Positions 45,680 through 53,928 of a stretch of DNA of 64,000 nucleotides are shown in pieces (the stretch's first letter is position 1; each line of letters opens with the position of its first letter). Source of the DNA: Campylobacter showae (GTDB lineage Bacteria > Campylobacterota > Campylobacteria > Campylobacterales > Campylobacteraceae); the NCBI RefSeq assembly GCF_900699785.1, contig NZ_LR535679.1:992001-1056000 (forward strand). Reading direction: 5' to 3'. The notes under the pieces were generated by a model, which saw only the letters and a list, made by a program, of their open reading frames with translations, did no database searches and was not told the origin of the DNA. The translations under genes were made by a program, and so were the position numbers.

Positions 45680-46943
45680 TATATCCATAATCAAGCTAAT
45701 ATCTTTTTTCTTTTTTGCCGCATTAGTTGTCGTAAATTTAGCATTTTTCATCGAATCAAAAAGGCAGGTAAGAGACGCAGAATACCTTACTTATGAGCGC
45801 TTTATGCTAGGCATGCGTATACGAGGACAAGTAGAAGGCAACGCAGCTAAGCAGCTAGCGCAAATCGGCCTTAAAAATAGCGACCTTGATCCTATTAAGA
45901 TCAGGCAAGGCGGCGAGAAAATTTTTAGCGACTCGTATACCGATATGATAAGGTATAACAAAAAGTTTTATTTTGTGCCTAGATTTTCTTCTATAGATCC
46001 TAAAATGTTTTCGCGCATTATGGATGCGGCAGGGCTTAATATATCAAACGAAGATGACATCGCGAAAAACGATGTGCCTTTAGAAAATTTAGAAGAAATT
46101 TATTCGCATAGCATTTGGATACTTTGGCTTATAGTAAATATCGTAATGGCCGCATTTTTCATAGTCGTCTTAAAAAAATTGCTGAGACTCAGAAATTTAA
46201 AAAATATGATAAGAAGAGCGGGAGAAGAAGATAAATTTAGACTGCTAAAAGTAGAAGCAAATGATGAAATAGGACAAATCGCCGGCGAATTTAACACGAC
46301 GATGCAAAAAATAGATGCGATAAAGCAGGCTAGAGCGCTATTTTTACGCAACATCTTGCACGAATTTCGCAACCCGATAATGAGGGGGCGGATCATGGCG
46401 GACATGATAGCCGAAATCTTACAAGACGATAAATTTAAAAGTAGGTTAAAACAAATTTTTATACGACTAGAAATGATACTGGGCGAAGTCGTCAAAGTAG
46501 AAAAACTCGTATCCAATGAATGGGAGCTTAAGAAAAATAAACACCGAGTCATAGACATCGTCGATCACTCGGTAGATATGCTTTTGCTAAAAGACACGAG
46601 CCGCATAGAAGTGCGAGCAGATGGAGAAATAAGCGCGGTTGAGGTTGATTTTGAACTTTATGCGACCGGAGTTAAAAATTTGATCGATAATGCGTTAAAA
46701 TACTCTAGCGGCAAAGTCCTTGTAAATATAGATAAAAATGCCGTCTGCATAAGCAGCATGGGAGACGAGCTTGATCCGGAAAGACTTAATTTTGAAAGAG
46801 CTTTTAACAGAAAAGTAGAGACGTCAAATTCAGGACTTGGCCTCGGGCTTTATATAGCAAATCAAATTTTTAAAAAACACGGCCATACCCTAAAATACAA
46901 ACACGAAGACGGTGAAAATATTTTTATGATATGTTTCGTCTAA
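45672..46943 (+). CDS. Sensor histidine kinase, ArsS-like
   Basis: This 423-residue protein has two transmembrane helices (about residues 7-26 and 146-167) with a periplasmic domain between, a HAMP-like linker, and a phosphoacceptor His230 in FLRNILHEFRNPIMRGR. ArsS-type kinases usually have HELKTPI there, so the H-box is a variant. The ATPase part has NLIDNALKYSS and SGLGLGLYI. It pairs with the regulator before it. Confidence 0.9.
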   Translation: MRNISIIKLISFFFFAALVVVNLAFFIESKRQVRDAEYLTYERFMLGMRIRGQVEGNAAKQLAQIGLKNSDLDPIKIRQGGEKIFSDSYTDMIRYNKKFYFVPRFSSIDPKMFSRIMDAAGLNISNEDDIAKNDVPLENLEEIYSHSIWILWLIVNIVMAAFFIVVLKKLLRLRNLKNMIRRAGEEDKFRLLKVEANDEIGQIAGEFNTTMQKIDAIKQARALFLRNILHEFRNPIMRGRIMADMIAEILQDDKFKSRLKQIFIRLEMILGEVVKVEKLVSNEWELKKNKHRVIDIVDHSVDMLLLKDTSRIEVRADGEISAVEVDFELYATGVKNLIDNALKYSSGKVLVNIDKNAVCISSMGDELDPERLNFERAFNRKVETSNSGLGLGLYIANQIFKKHGHTLKYKHEDGENIFMICFV

Positions 46944-47040
46944 CTCCTAAATAAATTAGGAAAGTATTTGTAAATTTGCATAATCAACAAAAAATAGTAA
47001 AATTCCAAAAACAGACAATGATAAATTAGAATTTCAAAGG

Positions 47041-47780
47041 GGCAAATAAAAAATACCAATAGTTCAAACTATCCAAATTTTAATACAAAATTTGCGAGAG
47101 ATTACAACAAAGAGCAGACAATCATAAAAGATCATAATTCCGAATTTGCTTTCATAGCTTCCATGGTATCTGTGCCGTTGATAATTTTGATGTTAATTTA
47201 TTTCCCGACTAGCGAAGAGAAAATCATAAAGGCTCTTTTTTGCACCCCACTTTTGATTTCGCCTATTGTATTTGAGTATTATAGGCTCGTTTGCTTTAAG
47301 AACGGCAAAATCGAGTATCTCGTAAACTCAAATGCAGCAAAAAATCAGCAAAATCTCAGACATAAAACGAACCGCCAACAGCAGATACGAGTATTTCCAG
47401 CGCACTCCGCTGATTTGTGCGGCACTGGTCTTTGTTTATTTGATTTTAGGCTGCTTGGTGGAAGGGACGGCGAGGTTTGCTCTGGCACTGGGGTTTATCT
47501 TTTTATGCATTCTTATTTCTTGCGGCGATAATTTTATTTCAAATTCTCGGTAAAAGAGGAAAGTATAGGCATTTTGAAAATATCGTAGTTTACGGCGAGT
47601 CTGCTAAAAATTTCATAAATATACTGCCAAAAACCGACTCGCAAAGGAGTGAGCTAAAAGCTTATTTTCTTAGAAAACTTGGTAAAAATATCGACAAGGC
47701 GGGCATAAAAATTTTATATTTTTTGATAAAAAATAGAGCATTCGGGCAAATTTACCCGCGCCTACCTGCACTCCAGCTTC
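47041..47780 (+). pseudogene. Membrane protein gene with frameshifts and a lost start
   Basis: Three successive frames join into one protein. The first reads SNYPNFNTKFARDYNKEQTI with two membrane helices up to about 47335. The second, from 47332, reads QQKISKISDIKRTANSRYEY with two more helices. The third, from about 47520, reads FQILGKRGKYRHFENIVVYG to a stop region near 47780. An AAAGGGG site is followed at the right distance by ATA, not ATG. The family is not recognised. Confidence 0.65.
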
Positions 47781-48295
47781 GTTATCGTTTGGGTATTTGC
47801 GAAGTACGACGGGTAAGGCATCGAAACGCTAAAATTTCGTATCTGTTTAGGCGCGATATTTTTAGCGACGCTAGCGGTGATCTCCGCGACGTTTGAGCGC
47901 TCGTCGCCGCGCGAAAATAGCGACAATCCGCTAGGCTTAAATATAGAGCCGGCGATCGTCTCCTTGCTCACGGGGTTGTTGATGAGTTTCACGGTCAGAT
48001 CGCAGTTTGCGATGCTAAACTCGCCCGTATTTCGCAGCGAACCCTTAAACACGATAGTTTCGTTTCTGAGTACGCGGTGGCCGGAAAACTCCATGAGCAC
48101 GGCCTTTTTGGTGTATTTATCCACGATCGTCATGAAAAAATATCCAAGCATCAGCGTTGCTACGACATTTGTCGCAACGTAAATTTTAAAAAATTTCGGA
48201 TTTTTTTCGCCGCGCGATATCAGCGCAAAAAGCATTGATAGTAGCGCCAAAACCGCAAGCGCGATGAAGTGAAATACGTTAAAATACCCTTCCAT
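47762..48295 (-). CDS. DUF2393-family protein
   Basis: This 177-residue protein starts MEGYFNVFHFIALAVLALLS at 48295. It has two N-terminal membrane helices and a periplasmic Ig-like domain (VFKGSLRNTGEFSIANCDLT). DUF2393 is found in Campylobacterota, with unknown function. Its start shares a base with the stop of the upstream paralogue (TGATG). Confidence 0.8.
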   Translation of the reverse strand: MEGYFNVFHFIALAVLALLSMLFALISRGEKNPKFFKIYVATNVVATLMLGYFFMTIVDKYTKKAVLMEFSGHRVLRNETIVFKGSLRNTGEFSIANCDLTVKLINNPVSKETIAGSIFKPSGLSLFSRGDERSNVAEITASVAKNIAPKQIRNFSVSMPYPSYFANTQTITKLECR

Positions 48296-48822
48296 CAAAA
48301 ACACTCCGAGCTTGTCGTGACGTTGTAGTCCTGCGCGCGAAAGTTATTTACCGCATGCGTGATCTCGCGCGTCGCATTTACGTCCAGCATATCTTTTAGC
48401 ACGATATTTTCTCTCAAAAACGGCTTTAGCTCGTTTGCGTATCGGCGCAGCGTATTGCCCGAGTTTTTATAAAAGCTAAGGCCGATTTTGCAGTAGTTAA
48501 ACGGCTTTTTCGAGAGATTTGTTAGGCGCAGATCCACAAGCAGCGTGTTTGAGTACTCAAGTTGCTTGGTTGAGACTAGCTCGAGCGAGCGGGTTCGCAG
48601 ATTTTCGTCTAAAAGCTTAGGCATAAAATACGCCCCGCATCCAAGCCCCGCGATAGTAACGATCATCAGCGCAAAGCCCGCAAAAAAGGACTTTGACGCA
48701 ACGTAAACGCAAAGCGAAACGAGCGCCAAAAAGGTCAAAAACATCCAGATATAGGCGGCAAAATCCACCCAGCTAAGGTGCGTCAGATAGAAATTCAGGC
48801 CTTGTTTTAGTTCGTTTATCAT
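48295..48822 (-). CDS. DUF2393-family protein (paralogue)
   Basis: This 175-residue protein has two membrane helices (AAYIWMFLTFLALVSLCVYV and FAGFALMIVTIAGLGCGAYF) and a periplasmic domain with VDLRLTNLSKKPFNYCKIGL, parallel to the neighbour. Together they probably form a two-subunit complex. They lie downstream of hisIE on the same strand. Confidence 0.8.
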   Translation of the reverse strand: MINELKQGLNFYLTHLSWVDFAAYIWMFLTFLALVSLCVYVASKSFFAGFALMIVTIAGLGCGAYFMPKLLDENLRTRSLELVSTKQLEYSNTLLVDLRLTNLSKKPFNYCKIGLSFYKNSGNTLRRYANELKPFLRENIVLKDMLDVNATREITHAVNNFRAQDYNVTTSSECF

Positions 48823-48901
48823 CTTGCCTCTTTGCTTCGTTTGCCTTGCGGCGAGCCAAATTTGTAGTCCGCCTGCATAAAGTGTGCCAAATTTGACCGC
48901 C

Positions 48902-49780
48902 CTAGCCTTTTCGCGAGTTTTTTTCCTCGATACCGCTTAGTCCGAAACGGCGCGCGAGCTCGGCTTTGACGCGGTCAGGGTGAATGCCGTGCAGCGCCAG
49001 CGCCACTAGCGAGTGAAAGCATAGATCCGCCGCCTCGTAGACGATCTCCTCGGTCGGCGTTTTTGGCTTTTGGTTTTGAGACGTCTCGGTTTGGCTGTTT
49101 TGATTTGCGGCGTTTTCGTTTGAAATTTTAGCAAAATTTTCGTTTTGGGTTAAATTTGACGAAATTTGACCGCCGTTTGCGGCAGAGTTAAACTGTGCAG
49201 TTTCGTTTTTGCGCGCCGAGGCATCCTTGCACGCCATCACTAGCTCCGTGGCCTCCTCACCGACCTTTTTTAGGATTGCGTTTTCGCCCTTTTTAAACAG
49301 GCTAGCAACGTATGAAGTCTGCGGATCGGCGTTTAGCTTGCGGTCCAATATCGCGTGATAAACCTCGTCGATTATGCCGTAGATCGGCTTTTTGGCTTGG
49401 TTTGGATTTTGCTCTTGCGTCAAATTTTGCCCGTCGGCACCGGTTAAATTTGACTCGCCGCCGTCCCCCGAAATCTTTCTAAAGAAGCACGATTTTGCGC
49501 CGGTGTGGCACGCTATGCCGCCGTTTTGAACGACTTTGAGCAAGATCGTGTCGTTGTCGCAGTCAAGGAAAATCTCGTCTATGGCCTGCGTATTTCCGCT
49601 CTCCTCGCCCTTTTTCCAGATACGGTTTTTCGTGCGCGAAAAATAGTGCGCAAAGCCCGTTTTTAGGCTCAAATTTAGCGCCTCTTCGTTCATATAAGCA
49701 AGCATCAAAACCTCTCCGCTCGAGCTTTCTTGCACGACGGCGGGCAATAGGCCACCCACTTTTTCCCAATCTATTTTCAT
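48902..49780 (-). CDS. hisI: Bifunctional phosphoribosyl-AMP cyclohydrolase / phosphoribosyl-ATP pyrophosphatase
   Basis: This 292-residue histidine-biosynthesis enzyme (HisIE) has an N-terminal HisI with [35 protein letters not shown] and CHTG..SCFF. The C-terminal HisE has [22 protein letters not shown] and [18 protein letters not shown]. Two low-complexity inserts raise the length well above the usual 200-240: residues about 105-131 between domains and 187-243 inside HisE, rich in Asn, Gln and Ser. The inserts are built from AAATTT-rich DNA. HisE function depends on the second insert being a tolerated loop. Confidence 0.93.
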   Translation of the reverse strand: MKIDWEKVGGLLPAVVQESSSGEVLMLAYMNEEALNLSLKTGFAHYFSRTKNRIWKKGEESGNTQAIDEIFLDCDNDTILLKVVQNGGIACHTGAKSCFFRKISGDGGESNLTGADGQNLTQEQNPNQAKKPIYGIIDEVYHAILDRKLNADPQTSYVASLFKKGENAILKKVGEEATELVMACKDASARKNETAQFNSAANGGQISSNLTQNENFAKISNENAANQNSQTETSQNQKPKTPTEEIVYEAADLCFHSLVALALHGIHPDRVKAELARRFGLSGIEEKNSRKG

Positions 49781-50050
49781 TTTATTTCCTTTTCGGCCGC
49801 GGATTTGGCTTGGCGCGCAGGCAAATTTTAGCTATACGAGGGATTTTACCGCCAATCGTCTTAAATTTAGCGAATTTTTTAATTTTACTCGCCGAGACCC
49901 GCAACTTTATGGTGCTAAATTTGTTTTTCAAATTTGTCGCATCATTAAAAACTATTTTACTTCTTTGTTAAGTGGAAGGGTTTAAATTGTATTACGATTT
50001 TACTCTACAGTTTTCTTTTTCTTTCCTTTGGGAGAGGAAAAGAAAAAAAA

Positions 50051-50059
50051 GGGGGGGGG
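50051..50059 (+). repeat. Poly-G tract (G9) preceded by A8
   Basis: Nine G follow eight A at 50043-50050. Runs of this length are the typical phase-variable tracts of Campylobacter. The frame crossing it on the + strand (from TTG 50028 to 50243) is not convincingly coding. Confidence 0.9.
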
Positions 50060-50070
50060 TCTACCTACGG

Positions 50071-50443
50071 TCTGCTTGCAGCTGCTAGCTTGCGAAGCAG
50101 AAACCTCCACCTACCCCACTGCACGTGAGATGTTGCTGCGCTATGCGCAGGTTTATCCGGTGCTAATGCGCCGCACGGTTTTAAATTTTACAAGGGGCAA
50201 ATTTGGCGTTTTCAAAATGCGGGTCTCGGTGGGTAAAATTTGAAGCCGAAATTTACAAATTTGACTTCAAATTTGAGCGTAAAGAGTCAAGGCAAAGTAT
50301 CGCGAGATGGATTTTTACTTCGCTATGCTCGTAACGCTAAAGCGAGAAAGGGCTTTGCTTCCCTTGCGGTCGCAACTGCAAGCAGAAGCGACGTAAAAAT
50401 TTAGCGTAGCTGGACAAGACAGTCCGCCGAGCTAAATTTTTAC
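50071..50443. repeat. Block of nested palindromic repeats
   Basis: Between hisI and the SPFH gene is a GC-rich block with several hairpins. A copy of the TCTGCTTGCAGCT element lies at 50071-50103, with an inverted copy near 50376-50389. A 13-bp perfect inverted repeat has arms at 50393-50405 and 50431-50443. The rest of 49781-50489 has no recognised gene. Confidence 0.7.
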
Positions 50444-50489
50444 TAGCACCGTTAAAGACGCTCGCGAGGCAAGCCCCTTCAAGCAAAAG

Positions 50490-51593
50490 TTATTGCGTTA
50501 TCGCGCTTTGCTTCGCCTTATCCTTCGTATCTACCCAGATATTCGGCACCGCTCCGCCAGGCGTTAAAAATATCTTCGCGTCGTTGTTTTCGCGTAGCGC
50601 CTCGTTAAATTTACCCTGCGTCTCGATCTGTTTTAAATTTAGCAAATTTTGATCGAGGCTTTTTGCGACCTCTTTGTTTGCGTAGGCCTGTGCGTCGGCT
50701 TCGATTTTAGCTGCGTCCGCACGACCCTGAGCCTCGATGATGGCGGCCTTTGCCGTACCTTCAGCGAGGGCTGCTTTTTTGAGCGCCTCTTGATTTGCGC
50801 GCTCTACTTCATATTTGGTTCGCTCGGCCTCTTGTTTAGCGATTTGTACGCGCTCGATCTGCTCTTTTACCTTTTCAGGCAGGATGATCTCGCGAAGTTG
50901 CACAGTTAGCAGCTCGACGGGTTTATTTGGCTGCGCGTCGATATCCTTGCGGATACCCTCGTCGATAGCCGTAGCTAGGTCGTTTCGCTTCGTCGGAAGC
51001 TCCTCGGCGGTGTATTTACCCGCGATACTGCGCACGACGTCGCGCACGACTGGATCAACGATCTTGTTCTCCCAGCTAAGACCCCAAGACGCGATCGTTT
51101 GAGGCGCATTTTCTGGATTTAAGCGGTACTGCACGGTGATGTCGATGCTAACAGGCAAGTTTCTCGCGTCCAAAACGGAGATCGAGTTTTTGCGGATGAT
51201 ACCGGCTTGAGCCTGCGCGCCGTACTTTTGCGCCGCTTCGCCCATATCTTCGCCCGACGTGTAGTTGATGAGGCGTACGCGCGTATCGACCACGATGACT
51301 TTTTGCAAAAACGGGATAAAGAAGTGTAGTCCCGGCTGCATCGGAGACGGGTCGTATTTACCCAAATTTGACTTGATACCCACTTCGCCCGAGTTTATCG
51401 TGACGAAAGGCTGCGTGAGCGCGATCACGGCCACTAGCGCGATGATGACGTAGGCAAAGGCCGAAATTTTGCCAAACCCCTTAAAATCAGGCGTTTTAAA
51501 ATTTACTTTCGGCCCCTTGCTCTCGCCGCCGTTATCGTCTCCGCCGCCGGAGCCGCGTTTTTTATTAAAATAATCATTTAAATCCGCTGGCAT
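50490..51593 (-). CDS. SPFH/prohibitin-family membrane protein
   Basis: This 367-residue protein has a Gly-rich cytoplasmic start, one membrane helix (FAYVIIALVAVIALTQPFV), the SPFH domain (VDTRVRLINYTSG to about residue 230) and a long Ala/Glu/Lys coiled coil. A homologue is conserved in Campylobacter. SPFH proteins form membrane rings and modulate proteases or membrane domains. It is close to ilvE on the same strand (8 bp). Confidence 0.88.
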   Translation of the reverse strand: MPADLNDYFNKKRGSGGGDDNGGESKGPKVNFKTPDFKGFGKISAFAYVIIALVAVIALTQPFVTINSGEVGIKSNLGKYDPSPMQPGLHFFIPFLQKVIVVDTRVRLINYTSGEDMGEAAQKYGAQAQAGIIRKNSISVLDARNLPVSIDITVQYRLNPENAPQTIASWGLSWENKIVDPVVRDVVRSIAGKYTAEELPTKRNDLATAIDEGIRKDIDAQPNKPVELLTVQLREIILPEKVKEQIERVQIAKQEAERTKYEVERANQEALKKAALAEGTAKAAIIEAQGRADAAKIEADAQAYANKEVAKSLDQNLLNLKQIETQGKFNEALRENNDAKIFLTPGGAVPNIWVDTKDKAKQSAITQ

Positions 51594-51601
51594 TTCGTTC
51601 C

Positions 51602-52516
51602 TTAAATGTAAGTTAGCATCGAGGCGTATTTTGGATTGCGTCCGTAAACTACGTCAAAATACGCGTCTTGTAGGCGTTTAGTTACCGCTCCGCGCTCGCC
51701 CGCGCCGATAACGCGGTTGTCGATATCGCTTATCGGAGTGACCTCTGCCGCCGTACCCGTGAAAAACGCCTCGTCCGCAGTGTAAGCGCGGTCGCGAGTG
51801 ATGCGCTCTCTGCGCACTTCGATATATAGATCGCGAGCGATTTTGATAACGGTGTCTTGCGTGATGCTAACTAGGCTGCTGTCGTTTGGAGGAGTGATTA
51901 GCGCGCCGTTTTCCACGATGAAAAAGCACTCGCCCGGCCCCTCTGAGATGTAGCCCTCGCTATCAAGCAACAACGCCTCGTCGTAGCCCGCCTCTTTGGC
52001 CTCGTAGTTTGCCATTTGCGAGCAGAGGTAGTTCGAGCTTGATTTCGCGCGGCTCATTTGACCGCCGACGTTTAGTTTAGCAAAGCTTGAAATTTTCACG
52101 CGGATGCCCTTTTTTAGCCCCTCTTCGCCTAGATATGCACCCCACTCCCATGCCGCGATTGCAGTATTTACGGGAGCTTTAGTGTGAGCTAGACCCATCA
52201 CGCCGTAGCCTAGGTAAACGATCGGGCGTAGATAGACGTTTGATTTAAAATTATTTGCGCGAAGTAGCTCGACCTGCGCGTCTTCAAGCTCTTTTTGCGT
52301 GTATTTGACGTTTAGGATCGTCATTTTGGCTGATTTTAGCAGGCGCGCGGTGTGGTCGCTAAGGCGAAATACCGCTAAGCCCTTATCCGTCATATAGGCT
52401 CTTGTACCCTCAAATACGGCGTTTGCATAGTGAAGCGAGTGAGTTAAAACGTGGACTTTAGCGTCCTCCCATTTGACTAATTTTCCATCCATCCAGATAA
52501 ATTCGGAAGGGTTCAT
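51602..52516 (-). CDS. ilvE: Branched-chain amino acid aminotransferase
   Basis: This 304-residue class IV PLP aminotransferase has HSLHYANAVFEGTRAY, KSSSNYLCSQMANYEAKEAG with the PLP Lys, and GPGECFFIVENG. It makes the last transamination step of Leu, Ile and Val synthesis. The start MNPSEFIWMDGKLVKWEDAK is typical of the family. Confidence 0.94.
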   Translation of the reverse strand: MNPSEFIWMDGKLVKWEDAKVHVLTHSLHYANAVFEGTRAYMTDKGLAVFRLSDHTARLLKSAKMTILNVKYTQKELEDAQVELLRANNFKSNVYLRPIVYLGYGVMGLAHTKAPVNTAIAAWEWGAYLGEEGLKKGIRVKISSFAKLNVGGQMSRAKSSSNYLCSQMANYEAKEAGYDEALLLDSEGYISEGPGECFFIVENGALITPPNDSSLVSITQDTVIKIARDLYIEVRRERITRDRAYTADEAFFTGTAAEVTPISDIDNRVIGAGERGAVTKRLQDAYFDVVYGRNPKYASMLTYI

Positions 52517-52695
52517 TTGGCATCCTTTTTTATAAAATTTGCTGAGTGTAGCAAAAATATCTTTAAAATTTAATACCCATCGCCAAATTTAGCTCTGTTT
52601 GCGGTCAAATTTACGCACTTTTTGTGAGACTTTTTGAGTCGTTTAGGGTCAAATTTGAATATAAAACGACGGGGCGAAACATATGGCAAAAACTG

Positions 52696-53535
52696 CTATT
52701 TTTCTAAAATAATCCTAGTCGCGGCAGGATCTACGCACTCCTCGTCCATTATTATTTCGCCTATCTCCCTTGCTCTTATCACGCCTGAGAGCGGATTTTT
52801 CACGCTAGCTATGCCGCCTAAAATTTCTACGTCCACGCTTGAATACTCAAAGGCTAGCGTGGTATCTAGCGTTTGGCAGCCGCGCAGCACGAGATTTTGC
52901 ACGTAGCAAAGCCCTTGCAAGCTCTCTATCACGCAGTTTTCAAAGGTTACGTTTTTGCTGTTCCATGCGAGGTATTCGCCGCTGATGAAGCTATTTCGCA
53001 CGGTCACGTTCTCGCAGTTCCAAAAGGCGTCTTTGCTAAGCAGTTTGCTATCCTCGACGAGCAGGTTCTTGCAGCCGTCAAAGCCGTAGTTTCCGTCCAA
53101 ATTTAGCCCGTAAACGCGCACGTTTTCGCAGTTCATCGCAAAATAATCCCCACGCGCGCAGACGTTTTTTATCTCCACGTCCTCGCAGCTCCACAGCGTC
53201 TCCTCGGCTTGGGTCAAATTTACGTTTTCTAGCCTTATGTTTTGGCACCTTCGAAAGGATTTTGGCGCTTGGATTAGCGTATCTTTAAAGCTAACGTCCT
53301 GCGCGTACCAGATGCCAGCGCGCGCCATCTGCATCAAAAACCCGTCCTCTACGGCGACGTTTTTAGTGTACCACAGCGGATATTTCCACTCGAAAGTGCA
53401 GTTTTTTAGGCGCAAATTTTGCCCGTGCTTTAGCGGCGACTCTCCCGCTGCAAACCCGCACCGCTCAAACTCAGCGTCATTTGCGCCAAACATAGCACGC
53501 TCGCCGATAAATTTTTGCTCGACAAATTTTTGCAT
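52696..53535 (-). CDS. DUF3737-family beta-helix protein
   Basis: This 279-residue protein is a repetitive right-handed beta-helix (successive N-x-x-C-x-F and C-x-N-V-x-V rungs such as DAFWNCENVTVRNSFISGEY). It starts MQKFVEQKFIGERAMFGAND, as DUF3737 proteins do. The function is unknown; a carbohydrate-related role is only a guess. It has no signal peptide. Confidence 0.85.
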   Translation of the reverse strand: MQKFVEQKFIGERAMFGANDAEFERCGFAAGESPLKHGQNLRLKNCTFEWKYPLWYTKNVAVEDGFLMQMARAGIWYAQDVSFKDTLIQAPKSFRRCQNIRLENVNLTQAEETLWSCEDVEIKNVCARGDYFAMNCENVRVYGLNLDGNYGFDGCKNLLVEDSKLLSKDAFWNCENVTVRNSFISGEYLAWNSKNVTFENCVIESLQGLCYVQNLVLRGCQTLDTTLAFEYSSVDVEILGGIASVKNPLSGVIRAREIGEIIMDEECVDPAATRIILEK

Positions 53536-53928
53536 TTTTCGCCTCCGTCGTTTTTGTTGATTATATCGATTTTACGGCAACAAGGATGTAAATTTGAAAA
53601 TTCAAAGCGAAATTTGTGAAGCAAACGGGTAAATTTAAGCAGTAGAAAAATCTAGGCGGCGTTTTACTAAAATCCAAGCGTTCAGGCGTTGCTATTGTCT
53701 TTCGGAGTCCTATTTTCCCAAACGCTTGGCAGGGAAAGGTAAGATTTAGACTAGCGCAAAGGATGGAAACGCGAGCCTAAATTTTACCTTTTGCGAGATC
53801 AAATTCGATCTAAATTTAAAGCCTGCGACCCATCAATTTGAGCGGGCAAATTTAACCGGGTCGCAAGCGCAAAATCCAAACTTACCAAAAAGCGGCCCCG
53901 AAGCACATCGGCCGGGAGCCGCTAAATT
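53536..53928. other. Gene-free stretch with two inverted repeats
   Basis: No gene is seen. A 9-bp perfect inverted repeat, CCAAGCGTT, has arms at 53674-53682 and 53721-53729. A second pair, GGTAAGATTTAG with 11 of 12 matches, has arms at 53738-53749 and 53777-53788. The latter resembles the repeat at 50393-50443. Confidence 0.6.
53891..53923 (-). terminator. Terminator after assT copy 1
   Basis: A hairpin with AGCGGC/GCCGCT arms and an inner CCCG/CGGG pair, followed on the reverse strand by TTTTT, lies 5 bp after the assT stop. Confidence 0.75.

Noticed and set aside
50071..50200. Riboswitch or SRP-like RNA
   Set aside because: Strong hairpins are present, but none of the conserved cores of TPP, cobalamin, SRP or RNase P RNAs was found.
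50028..50243. 71-codon gene starting before the G9 tract
   Set aside because: The product is dominated by the homopolymers and by hairpin DNA; no domain or conservation evidence.
52873..53106. Forward frames opposite the DUF3737 gene
   Set aside because: Shadows of the repetitive beta-helix gene.
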